Shown: in pieces, positions 44,513 to 53,122 of the stretch | Position numbering within the stretch: position 1 is the stretch's first letter | How the letters are laid out: each line of letters starts with the position of its first letter | Assembly: GCA_016220085.1 (NCBI GenBank) | Contig: JACRIN010000084.1 | Span: 33,374 to 97,373 of the forward strand | Direction of reading: 5' to 3' | Source of the DNA: Planctomycetota bacterium | GTDB lineage: Bacteria > Planctomycetota > UBA1135 > GCA-002686595 | Length of the DNA: 64,000 nt | Notes under the pieces: model-generated | Database searches by the model: none | What the model saw: the letters and a program-made list of their open reading frames with translations, nothing else | What the model was told of the DNA's origin: nothing | Made by a program: the position numbers and the translations under genes

Positions 44513-45769
44513 TCAGCAGCGCAGCCCGAGTTGGCGCGCCAACTCGGCGAGCCCAGGACCCGACGCCGGGAGCGCGGGCAAGAGGTCCGGCGCGAACGGC
44601 CGGAGCCACTTCGGCGTGTCGTCGGTCGCCGGATCGCGTCCGTCGACACCCAGCAGGCGGCGCCATTCATGGAGGCGCGCTTCGCCGTACGCGGCGAAGC
44701 CGTCGGCGCGCTGCGCGCCCGCGAGCTCGTCCGCGATCAAGTTCGCGAGCTCGTCCACCTCGCGCAAGCCGACGTTCATGCTCTGGATGCCGACCGGGCT
44801 CGTCATGTGTCCCGCATCGCCCGCGAGCCACGCGCGACCATGGCCGAAGCTCGTGGCGAGCCGGCGCTCGAAGCGCACGACCAGTCGCCAGTCGATCTCG
44901 TCGACCTTCCCGTCGAACCACGGCGCGCGCTCCTCGAGCAGCGAGTAGAGATTTTTCTCCTCGAGTATCGGGTAGCGGCCGGATCCGAGCTCGAAGACGT
45001 GGCGCGTCTTCTCGCGTTGGTCGCCCGGATCGTCGTAGCCCGGGAGCTCGAAGCTCCAGCGGCAGCGCCCGTCCGGCAGCGGCCAGACGACGTTCGCGTC
45101 GGTCGTTCGCAGCACGAGCCGGAGCTCGTGCTCGAAGTCGAAGTCGGTGCCGAACTCGAAGACGGCGAAGTGCTGCGCGCGGCCGACCTCGGGGAACTCG
45201 ACTTCGAGACGACGCCGCACGAGCGACGCGTGTCCGTCCGCGCCGATCACGAAGGACGGCTTCCAGTCGTGCGAATCCGCGACGCACCACGACGTGTGCA
45301 TCACCGCGTAACCGACCTGGTCCTTCTCCAGCTTGTCGATCGTCACGTCGACGTGATCGGGCGCTTGGCGCAGTCTCGCGAGTCGGTGATTCCACTCGAC
45401 CTCGACGTGGTGCTTCGCGAGCGCGGCGACCAAGAGCTCCTCGAGCACGCTCTGGCGCAAGACGGCGACGAACGGGAATGCGCCGCCGCCGCGCCCCAGG
45501 TCGAGCCGCGCCATGCGCTTGGAGCCCGCGTACACGCCGAGGCCGAGCACGCGCTCCGCCTTGTCGAGCACGGGGCTCGCGAGCTCGAGCCGTTCGAGCA
45601 AGTCGAGCGCCTGCGGATGCAAGGCCAGCGCGTACGCGTGCGTCGTCGGTCGCCAGGCCTCGTCGACGATCTTGACGCGCACGCCGCGTCGAGCGAGGAC
45701 GAGCGCCGCCGTCAAACCGACCGGACCCGCGCCGACGACGAGCACTTCGGGCTGCTTCTTTCCGAACAT
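44513..45769 (-). CDS. FAD-dependent monooxygenase (PheA/UbiH-like, FAD_binding_3)
   Basis: 418 residues. The dinucleotide-binding motif VLVVGAGPVGLTAALVLARRG opens the protein (GxGxxG at 13-18). The second FAD motif is FVIGADGHASLVRRRL, and the third is GRAWLAGDAGHMTSPVGIQS. The family hydroxylates aromatic or polyketide-like substrates using NAD(P)H and O2; the substrate is not readable here. Two ATGs occur 6 bp apart: a GGAGGG site sits about 8 nt before ATG 45769 but only 1 nt before ATG 45775, so 45769 is preferred. There is no signal peptide. The gene is separated from the divergent protease genes by about 450 bp. Confidence 0.88.
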   Translation of the reverse strand: MFGKKQPEVLVVGAGPVGLTAALVLARRGVRVKIVDEAWRPTTHAYALALHPQALDLLERLELASPVLDKAERVLGLGVYAGSKRMARLDLGRGGGAFPFVAVLRQSVLEELLVAALAKHHVEVEWNHRLARLRQAPDHVDVTIDKLEKDQVGYAVMHTSWCVADSHDWKPSFVIGADGHASLVRRRLEVEFPEVGRAQHFAVFEFGTDFDFEHELRLVLRTTDANVVWPLPDGRCRWSFELPGYDDPGDQREKTRHVFELGSGRYPILEEKNLYSLLEERAPWFDGKVDEIDWRLVVRFERRLATSFGHGRAWLAGDAGHMTSPVGIQSMNVGLREVDELANLIADELAGAQRADGFAAYGEARLHEWRRLLGVDGRDPATDDTPKWLRPFAPDLLPALPASGPGLAELARQLGLRC

Positions 45770-45775
45770 GGTCAT

Positions 45776-46217
45776 TCCCTCCGCCGCTCTGCTCGCGACG
45801 CGCGCTGACATGGGGACGGCGATGTCCGGCGGGCCGCCGGGAGCTCGTTGATGTCCGCGATTGTCGCTCGCGAGCCGCGCGCCGTCAGCCGCTCGTTCGT
45901 CGCATTCGCGCAGGGCATCGAGCGCACGCCTACGCCGACCTCCGCGCTCGGCGCCGAAGCGTGCGCACTTCGCGGGAGCTCGAAGTGGGTAGTCGGCGGT
46001 AGTCCGGCAGAGATTTCGCGTTCGCTCGCGGCGAGCGCGCGGGGCGGGCGCGCGGGCGCGGACGACGCGTCGACGGGTCGCGGACACGGGTTTCGAATCC
46101 TGCGAGGCGGTCAAGACCGCGCGTCGGCGCGGCCGATGGCGGCGCGGGGAACAGGGAGCAGTCATCCAACACACGTTCGAAAGCGGGCGTGCGATCGGCG
46201 TCCTCGCCGTCGGGGTC
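45776..46217. other. Divergent intergenic region
   Basis: About 440 bp between the minus-strand monooxygenase and the plus-strand propeptide-like ORF. No separate gene is supported. The plus-strand frame of the next gene is open from the stop at 45990-45992 but has no ATG, GTG or TTG before 46218. Confidence 0.4.
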
Positions 46218-46841
46218 TTGGCCTTCGGCGCGTGGCGCCTGCACGTCGCACACGAGTCCGAGCGCGCGCGCGCCGCGCGACCGCGCGTGAGCGCTGCGAG
46301 CTACGCGCAGGTCGCGCGCACGATCGCCGCGCTCGGCGGGATGGTCGTGCCGTCGGTCGAGCAGCTCGGCGATCGCGTGACGCGCGAGCCCGACGCGCCG
46401 AACCCGCCGTGTTCCGCGCCGATCGCGGATGCGCCGAGTCTCTGGCAAGCGATCGAAGGCGACGCGCCGGTGCTCGCCGGGCTCGTCAACGGCTTCGTCG
46501 GCGAGAAGCAGCGCGTGCGCGTCGTCCGCGAAGCGCTCGCCGAACTCGCGCTCGGCAGCCTGGTGCCGATCGAGCTCCCCGGCGGCCGTCGCTACCTCGC
46601 GCGCGTCGAGGACCTGATCGCGCACGACAACGGCGATCGCTCCTGGAGCGGCCACCTCGAAGGCTACGGCCGGCTCTTCCCCGTCATCTACACGCAAGGC
46701 GATGTCGCCACGTTCGGCACGCTCGCGACTCCGGTCGGGCTCTACGCGCTCGAAGCGATCGGCGAGGACGGCGTTCTCTTCCGCGACGAGCGCGACGCCC
46801 TGCAGGACCCGAGTCGCGAGTGCGAGCTCAGCCCGGATTGA
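46218..46841 (+). CDS. Propeptide-like secreted protein encoded upstream of a metalloprotease
   Basis: 207 residues if started at TTG 46218. The in-frame sequence just upstream (AIGVLAVGVLAFGAWRLHV) is a hydrophobic export or anchor helix that the TTG start cuts, so the true start may be a non-canonical codon such as ATC 46164 or lie in a frameshifted upstream part. The C-terminal segment GDRSWSGHLEGYGRLFPVIY followed by FGTLATPVGLYALEAIG resembles the end of propeptides in secreted reprolysin-like proteases, which normally precede the catalytic domain in the same chain. It ends 4 bp before the protease ATG at 46846. An inhibitor or folding-chaperone role for the protease is inferred. No cysteine switch is apparent. 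Confidence 0.6.
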   Translation: MAFGAWRLHVAHESERARAARPRVSAASYAQVARTIAALGGMVVPSVEQLGDRVTREPDAPNPPCSAPIADAPSLWQAIEGDAPVLAGLVNGFVGEKQRVRVVREALAELALGSLVPIELPGGRRYLARVEDLIAHDNGDRSWSGHLEGYGRLFPVIYTQGDVATFGTLATPVGLYALEAIGEDGVLFRDERDALQDPSRECELSPD

Positions 46842-46845
46842 CGCC

Positions 46846-49452
46846 ATGAAACGACTCCTCGCTTCGCTCGTCCGATTGCCGCGCGCGGGCTTCGTCGGCC
46901 TCGCAATCCTGTTCGGCGCGTCGGTCGCGGCCGCGCAAGGCACGCCGTCGAACGCGAACGTCGACGTGCTCGTCGTGTACACACCCGGTGCGGCCGCGCT
47001 CTATCCGAGCGGCGTCTCGACGCGCATCAACCACATGCTGAACGTCGCGAACAAGGCGTTCTCCGACAGCGAAGTCGGCATGACGTTGCGCCTCGCCGCG
47101 ACGCAGCAGATCACCTACGGCGACACGGCGAGCTCGTCGACCGCGCTCACGGTCTTCCAGAAGAACCAGAGCCCGTTCACCGGCGTCGAAGCCGCGCGCA
47201 CGGCCGCGGGCGCCGATCTCGCGATCCTCCTTCGGCCGTACGTCGGCGACGGGATCGCGGGGATCGCGTACGTCGGCGGCGTCGGCACGCAGGGCAATCT
47301 CAGCGGCTACAAGTCGTGGATGTACAGCCACGTGTCGATCAACACGCTCGACTACGTGTTGGCGCACGAGCTCGGCCACAACATGGGGCTCGTGCACTCG
47401 CGCAAGCAGAACCCGGCGGGCGGCACCTACTCCTACTCCGCGGGCTACGGCGTGCAGGGCTCGTTCACGACGATCATGGCGTACGCGAGCGCGTTCGGGA
47501 CCAGCGACGGCACCAAGATCTACCAGTTCTCCAATCCGCGTCACACGGTCGGCGGACAGGTGATCGGAGTGCTCGCGAGCAACGCGACCGCCGGCGCCGA
47601 CGCGGTGACCAGCCTCAACGCGGTGCGCGACACGATCGCCGGTTTCAACGCGTCGAAGCAGTACGTGACGACGCGTCTCGGCGAGTTCGGCGGCGACGAG
47701 CGCAGCGACCTCTTCCGACACGATCCGGACGACGGCGCGACGTACGTATGGGTCACGGGCACTTCCGAAGCGCCGACCGACGGATTCGGCGACGAGCTGC
47801 AGGCGACGATCGAGCCGACGAGCACGCCGGTCGCGACCGGCGACTTCGACGGCGACGGCGACACCGATCTGCTGTTGCGTGCGAGCGACGCGACCAACAC
47901 CGGTTGGCTGCTCGCCGGCGGCACGCCGACGACCGTCGCGTTTCCGACGCTGAGCGGTTCCTACTGGCTTGCAGCCGGCGCGGGCGATTTCGACGGCGAC
48001 GGCGACGACGACCTCGTCTGGCGCAACCAATGGAACGGAACGAATCAGCTCTGGTGGATGGACGGCGCGAACGCTCCGACCGTGCAGACGCTGAACACCG
48101 TCGCCGACCTCAAGTTCGAGATCGACGTGGTCGGCGACTTCGACGGCGACGGCAAGCAGGACTTGTTCTGGCGCAACTACGGAACCGGCAACGATGCCGT
48201 GTGGCTGATGAACGGCTCGGGGGTGAAGAGCACCGCGGCGAGCACCAAGCTCGCCGATCTCAACTGGAAAGCGGTCGGCGCGGGCGACTTCGACGGCGAC
48301 GGCGACGACGACGTGCTGTTCCACAAAGCGACCACCGGCGTCGCCGCGCTCTGGTACATGAACGGAGCGACGGTGACGAGCACCGCGACGGTGCAAGGCA
48401 CCGTCTCTTCGATTTGGAGCTGCGCCGGCGTCGGCGACTTCGACGCCGATGGTCGACGCGACGACATCGTTTGGAACCGCGCGGCGAACGAGGAAGACGT
48501 CGTCTGGACGATGAGCGGCGCGACGCCGACCTCGCAGTTCTCCCTGAAGACCGGCAAGGACTTGATGGAGCAAGTCCAAGCGGTCGCCGACGTCGACGGC
48601 GACGGCAAGTGCGACGTCGTGTGGCGCCATCCGGGCTCCGGCGCGAACACCCTGTGGCGCATGGACGGCAGCACGATCGCGGCGCAGTCCGCGACCGATG
48701 CGCTCGCGGGCAGCACGCTGCGGATCGCGCTCACCGGCGATTTCGACGGCGACGGCAACCAAGACCTGCTCTGGCGCGACTCCGCGAACGGCCAGATCAA
48801 GGTCTGGCGCATGGACGGAGCGACCGTGCTCGGCAAGCACGACGTCGCGACCATCGCCGACGTGAAGAACGAGCTCGTCGGCGTCGGCGATCTGAACGGC
48901 GACGGCAAGGACGACGTCGTCTTCCGCCACGCGACCACCGGAGTCAACACCCTCTGGCTGATGAACGGCGGCGCGGTGCAGAGCACGGCGTCGCTGACGA
49001 AGCTCGCGGACCTGAACTGGAAGCTCTGCGCGGTCGAGGACGCCAACGCGGACGGCAAGGACGATCTGTTCTGGCGCCACTACGGCAACGGCGGGAACGT
49101 CGTGTGGCGCATGAACGGCGCGGCGATCGCGAGCTCGGCGTGGTTGACCGGTTTGGCCGACGTGCAGTGGAAGCTCGTCGCGGTCGCGGACTTCAACGGC
49201 GACGCGAAGCCCGATCTCTTGTGGCGCCACGCGGTCAGCGGCAAGAACGCGCTCTGGTTCCTGAACGGCGCGACCGTGGTGAGCACCGGGCTCGCGACGA
49301 CGCTCGCCGACACCGCATGGTCGGTCGACGGCGCGGGCGATTTCGACGGCGACGGCAAGGCGGACATCCTGTGGCGCCACTCGGGCACGTCGGCGCGCAG
49401 CGTGTGGCTGATGAACGGCGTGACGACGACGTCGGCGACGCAGCTCTACTGA
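46846..49452 (+). CDS. Secreted reprolysin-like zinc metalloprotease with FG-GAP-like repeats
   Basis: 868 residues. The signal peptide ends near SVAAAQG. The metzincin domain (about 40-265) starts NVDVLVVYTPGAAALYPSG and has the zinc motif LAHELGHNMGLVHS (three histidines and the catalytic glutamate) with a Met-turn candidate in TTIMAYASAFG. Residues about 270-868 hold about twelve repeats of the form VGDFDGDGKQDLFWRN...WLMNG, FG-GAP/VCBS-like modules with DxDGDGxxD calcium loops likely to fold as a propeller. The catalytic part lacks its own propeptide; one is encoded separately 4 bp upstream. Extracellular proteolysis is inferred. ATG 46846 follows the upstream stop directly. Confidence 0.92.
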   Translation: MKRLLASLVRLPRAGFVGLAILFGASVAAAQGTPSNANVDVLVVYTPGAAALYPSGVSTRINHMLNVANKAFSDSEVGMTLRLAATQQITYGDTASSSTALTVFQKNQSPFTGVEAARTAAGADLAILLRPYVGDGIAGIAYVGGVGTQGNLSGYKSWMYSHVSINTLDYVLAHELGHNMGLVHSRKQNPAGGTYSYSAGYGVQGSFTTIMAYASAFGTSDGTKIYQFSNPRHTVGGQVIGVLASNATAGADAVTSLNAVRDTIAGFNASKQYVTTRLGEFGGDERSDLFRHDPDDGATYVWVTGTSEAPTDGFGDELQATIEPTSTPVATGDFDGDGDTDLLLRASDATNTGWLLAGGTPTTVAFPTLSGSYWLAAGAGDFDGDGDDDLVWRNQWNGTNQLWWMDGANAPTVQTLNTVADLKFEIDVVGDFDGDGKQDLFWRNYGTGNDAVWLMNGSGVKSTAASTKLADLNWKAVGAGDFDGDGDDDVLFHKATTGVAALWYMNGATVTSTATVQGTVSSIWSCAGVGDFDADGRRDDIVWNRAANEEDVVWTMSGATPTSQFSLKTGKDLMEQVQAVADVDGDGKCDVVWRHPGSGANTLWRMDGSTIAAQSATDALAGSTLRIALTGDFDGDGNQDLLWRDSANGQIKVWRMDGATVLGKHDVATIADVKNELVGVGDLNGDGKDDVVFRHATTGVNTLWLMNGGAVQSTASLTKLADLNWKLCAVEDANADGKDDLFWRHYGNGGNVVWRMNGAAIASSAWLTGLADVQWKLVAVADFNGDAKPDLLWRHAVSGKNALWFLNGATVVSTGLATTLADTAWSVDGAGDFDGDGKADILWRHSGTSARSVWLMNGVTTTSATQLY

Positions 49453-49818
49453 GCTCGCGCTCGGCGCGCGGCAAGACGTGCGAGTTACGCGGGCCCCGTC
49501 GGAAGCGGTAGGGGAGCCGTAGTCTCGTACTCGCGGCGCGCAGCGCGTGGTGTTCGAGCGCGAGCTCCCCACCACCGCTGCGTGGTCGAGACGCATGTCG
49601 CTCGCGCGGCGGATCCGCGTACTCGTCCGCGGCATGCGCGCGAGCTGTCGAAGGTCTGGGAATCCGAGTCGTCTACGCTCTCGCAGGACGACCATGCGCG
49701 CGGCGAGCGCAGTAGCTTGGGTTCCACGGCCGCGCGCTCCTCGAGCGACGACTCCGACTGATCGGCCGGACCGAGCGCTCGGCGTGCGTGCCGCGTGAGA
49801 CGACCAAGGAGCAATGTC
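49453..49818. other. Intergenic region after the protease gene
   Basis: 366 bp. ORFs on both strands here are arginine/serine-rich without motifs. An AGGAG site at 49807-49811 serves the next gene. No strong hairpin was noted. Confidence 0.4.
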
Positions 49819-52005
49819 ATGGTCTCCGGAAACGTGACGGTCAAGAAGCGTCCGAGCCAAGCCAACCTCCGACCGCTGGCGATCCGCCTCGCGATGCCGC
49901 CGGCCGAGAGCATCGAGAAGCTCGCGCAACTCGAAGTGCATCTCTTCGACGATCGCAGGCGTCACATCGGCACCGCGCCGTTGCGCGAGCAACGCGCCGA
50001 GCTCGACGCGCCGGTCGCGCACACCCGCTACGTCCGCGCGGTGATCGCGCCGCGCGGCATGCCGCCCGACGCGGTGCAGCAGAACACGGCGCTGCCGTCG
50101 CTCGCGCTCGAGACGCGCGAGCTCAAGATGCTCGAGTTCCCGGCCGGATGGTGGCAGAACTTCGTGCTCGGCCAACCGATCCTCTACCGCGGCCACGTCG
50201 AGAAGGTCGTCGGCACCGGCACGCTGCCGATCTGCGAAGGGACGGTCGAGGTGTACGAGGTCGACGCGTACCACTGGATCTGGAAGCTGCCGGAGTTCGA
50301 GCTCCTGCGCGTCCGCGACGAGCTGCTCGCGCGGCTCCGCGGCGAGCTCCTGACGCCGATTCCGCGGCCGACGCCCGGTCCCGGTCCGATCGCACGCGCC
50401 GAGCTCGGCACGTCGCTCGTGCGCGCGGCGACCGCGCGCACGACGATCCACGCCACGAACGAGCTGCGCGCGACGGCGAGCCTCGGCAACACCGCGACGC
50501 GCACGCTCTCGAACGTCGACCTGTCTCAGCTCGAACGGCTGGAGGGGCTCGAGCTGCGCAATTCGCTCTTCCTCTACCGCGAGGCGCTGCTGCCGTACCT
50601 CTGCCTGATGCCATGGCCGTGGTACTCGCTGTCGAAGCTCGGCGAGGTCGCGATCCGCGCCGACGGCACGTTCTTCGGCTTCGCGGGCTGGTGGTTGCCG
50701 GGTCAGGATCGACCCGACCTGTACTTCCGCGTGCGTCAGACGATCGAAGGCACGCCGAGGACGATCTACTCACCGCCGGTCGCGTGGTCGACGTGGTGGG
50801 ACTACGCCGGCCAGGACGTGCCGATCCGCGTCACCGATCCGGAAGCGATCGCGTGCTGCGACCCGCTGGTCGCGCAGGACGATCAGATCGTCTTCCTCGG
50901 CCTCGGCTTCGACACGACGACCGACGCACCGACGGCGCAGGGGCTGGTGCAGACCGGCAGCGACCTAGGGCTCTACCGCTACGCGAACGGCAAGCTCGGT
51001 CCCTACGCGTCGCGCCTGCACGTCGCGCTCGACGTCGATCTCGCCGGGCTCGACGCCGCGGGGCTGCGCTACTTCAGGCTCAGCTACCGTTCGGGTGTGC
51101 AGAACTCGATCGGCGCGGAGAGCGATTGGACTCCACTGGTGACGCCGCTCAACCGTCACTACCGGCAAGTGATCGGCGGCAACGTCAGCTACCCGACTCT
51201 TTCGTTGGTGCCGACCGCCGGTAGCGTGCCCGCGCCGCTCGCCGCGGTCGGAGGCGTGTTCCGCTTCCCCGAGCCCGGCCGCGAGTACGTCGTCATCGAC
51301 GCCGCGGATCGCGCGTTCGGCGTGTGGGACACCGATGCGCTGGTCGACGCTTCGCACACGGAGGCCGACGTCGCGGGGCCGTACACCGTGCGCGTGCAGA
51401 TCTTCGACCAAGCGGGCAACGACGTCACCGCGAGCACGCCGGTGCTGCGCATCAGCGACCGACAGCTCGACGGCAGCTACACGACGAGCGCGCTCGCCGC
51501 GAGCAAGCCGTTCCTCTTCGTGCACGTCGACGGCCGCGCGATGGAGGCGGAAATCCGCGACGTGATCGAGGCCGGTCAGACGACGACCGGCACCGGCTGC
51601 GGCTTCCTGGTCGCGAATCCGGATGCCGACGTCGAGGTGTTCGTGAAGGCCTACCACCCCGGCGGGGTCGGCGTCCCGGGCGATCCCGACCGCTTCCTCG
51701 ACTCGTGGCACTACACGATCCAACGCGGCGCGTCCGCGACGACGATGGTCGACTACAGCGTCTCGAACGCGAACGCGGGCTCGCCGACCAACTACTACGC
51801 GTTGCCCGACGCCGGCGTGCCGGCGCAGCGGGTCGACGACTTGCTCGCCGGTGTCGCGGGCGGCCCGAACGTGCAGCGGCGTTGCACGTTCGACGTCGAC
51901 CTGCGGGTCTACACGCTGACGCGCGACGGCTACTCGGTGCGCACGGATCGCCACCGCTACGACTCGGCGTCGTTCGCGTTGATCGACCGCAGCACCGTCG
52001 CTTGA
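49819..52005 (+). CDS. Unrecognised large protein with transthyretin-like segments
   Basis: 728 residues from ATG 49819, with AGGAG 7 nt upstream. No signal peptide or transmembrane helix is evident, in contrast to its neighbours. The middle contains LPICEGTVEVYEVDAYHWIW and IRADGTFFGFAGWWLPGQDR, with DLYFRVRQTIEGTPRTIYSP after it. Such patterns occur in transthyretin-like/carboxypeptidase-regulatory beta modules. Later parts (FDTTTDAPTAQGLVQTGSD, YFRLSYRSGVQNSIGAESDW) read as further beta domains. Cysteine pairs such as ACCDP and GTGCGF are present. The function is unknown; a structural or binding protein is more likely than an enzyme. A strong hairpin follows the stop. Confidence 0.6.
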   Translation: MVSGNVTVKKRPSQANLRPLAIRLAMPPAESIEKLAQLEVHLFDDRRRHIGTAPLREQRAELDAPVAHTRYVRAVIAPRGMPPDAVQQNTALPSLALETRELKMLEFPAGWWQNFVLGQPILYRGHVEKVVGTGTLPICEGTVEVYEVDAYHWIWKLPEFELLRVRDELLARLRGELLTPIPRPTPGPGPIARAELGTSLVRAATARTTIHATNELRATASLGNTATRTLSNVDLSQLERLEGLELRNSLFLYREALLPYLCLMPWPWYSLSKLGEVAIRADGTFFGFAGWWLPGQDRPDLYFRVRQTIEGTPRTIYSPPVAWSTWWDYAGQDVPIRVTDPEAIACCDPLVAQDDQIVFLGLGFDTTTDAPTAQGLVQTGSDLGLYRYANGKLGPYASRLHVALDVDLAGLDAAGLRYFRLSYRSGVQNSIGAESDWTPLVTPLNRHYRQVIGGNVSYPTLSLVPTAGSVPAPLAAVGGVFRFPEPGREYVVIDAADRAFGVWDTDALVDASHTEADVAGPYTVRVQIFDQAGNDVTASTPVLRISDRQLDGSYTTSALAASKPFLFVHVDGRAMEAEIRDVIEAGQTTTGTGCGFLVANPDADVEVFVKAYHPGGVGVPGDPDRFLDSWHYTIQRGASATTMVDYSVSNANAGSPTNYYALPDAGVPAQRVDDLLAGVAGGPNVQRRCTFDVDLRVYTLTRDGYSVRTDRHRYDSASFALIDRSTVA

Positions 52006-52019
52006 GGGCGGGTCTTCGA

Positions 52020-52050
52020 GGGCGGCCCGGACGGCGAGTTCGGGCCGCCC
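52020..52050 (+). terminator. Terminator-like hairpin
   Basis: GGGCGGCCCG (52020-52029) pairs perfectly with CGGGCCGCCC (52041-52050) around an 11-nt loop, 15 bp after the stop of the 728-residue protein gene. There is no T-run. Confidence 0.75.
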
Positions 52051-52145
52051 GTTCGCAGCGTGCGAGCGGAGCGACGGTTGGCTTCGCCTCAGAACTCTCG
52101 GCGCGCGACGGTGACGTCCGGGCGCCGGTCCGTTAGAACGAGGCG

Positions 52146-53036
52146 ATGCGCTCGCACCTGCTCGCCGTCGCCCTTCCGCTCTTCCTCCTCGTTCCCTTCG
52201 CCGCGTCCGACACCAAGGCGCCCGCGCCGCTCGCCAAGGTCGCGATCGTCGGCGCGAGCGTCAGCGCGGGGTTCGGCCTCGATCCGAGCGCCGATCCGAT
52301 GCTCGGCGAGAAGTCGAAGGTGACCCTCGCGCGGATCGTCGACGCGTCGATCCTCGGCGCGCACGCGACACCGGTCGATCAATCCGACCTGATGTTCTTC
52401 ACCGCGGCGAAAGCCTCCGCGAAGCGCGCGGTGAAGAACGCCGCCGCCGCGAAGCCGTCGATGTTGGTCGCGCTCGATTACGTGTTCTGGCTCGGCTACG
52501 GCGACGGCGATCCGAAGCAGCGGCTCGACCGACTCGCCGACGGATTGAAGGCGCTCGAGAGCGTGCGTTGTCCGGTGCTGCTCGGCGACTTCCCCGACTT
52601 CAACGGAACGACGGTCGATCCGATGATGCTGCCGCCGAACTCGATCCCGTCGAAGGAGACCGTCGCGAAGCTCAACGCGGCGTGCCGCGCGTGGGCGCAG
52701 GGCCGCGACAACGTGATCGTGGTGCCGGTCAGTGAGCTCTTTCGCAAGCTCGCCGCCGGCGAAGCGATCGAAGTCGGCGGCAACGCGCTCGGCGCCGACG
52801 CTCGCGCGCGGCTGATGCAACGCGATGGTCTGCACACGACGCTCGAGGGCACGTGCGCGCTGTGGGCGCTCGGCGTCGACACGTGGCTCGCGACCAAGCC
52901 TGCGGGCGTCGACGCGCAGTCGCTGTTGCTCGACGTCCCCGCGCTCGCGAAGAAGGCGAGCGCGCCGCCGGCCGAAGCGAGCGCTCCGAAGGACAAGAGA
53001 GAGAAGAAGCTCCAGAAGACGCACGCCGGCGGCTGA
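52146..53036 (+). CDS. Secreted SGNH/GDSL-type hydrolase
   Basis: 296 residues. The signal peptide is MRSHLLAVALPLFLLVPFAA. The mature protein opens KVAIVGASVSAGFG, the block I of SGNH hydrolases with the nucleophile serine. Block V is DGLHTTLEG with the D-x-x-H pair at about residue 230. Between them lies LVALDYVFWLGYGDGDP and VRCPVLLGDFPDF. Family members deacetylate or de-esterify sugars and lipids. A lysine/alanine-rich tail (about 265-296) may contact the envelope. It precedes two longer SGNH-like genes on the same strand with an 86-bp gap. Confidence 0.8.
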   Translation: MRSHLLAVALPLFLLVPFAASDTKAPAPLAKVAIVGASVSAGFGLDPSADPMLGEKSKVTLARIVDASILGAHATPVDQSDLMFFTAAKASAKRAVKNAAAAKPSMLVALDYVFWLGYGDGDPKQRLDRLADGLKALESVRCPVLLGDFPDFNGTTVDPMMLPPNSIPSKETVAKLNAACRAWAQGRDNVIVVPVSELFRKLAAGEAIEVGGNALGADARARLMQRDGLHTTLEGTCALWALGVDTWLATKPAGVDAQSLLLDVPALAKKASAPPAEASAPKDKREKKLQKTHAGG

Positions 53037-53122
53037 ACGCGTCGCGCGGGATCCGCTCGAGCCCCGGGCGCATCCCAAAGGGCTTGACGGTTCGAGTGAA
53101 CTCGCCGAACCTGCTCGGCCCG

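Noticed and set aside
46828..50451. Minus-strand ORF of 1207 codons opposite the metalloprotease gene
   Set aside because: High GC keeps antisense frames open. The plus strand carries the zinc motif and calcium-loop repeats, the minus frame only arginine/valine-rich sequence.
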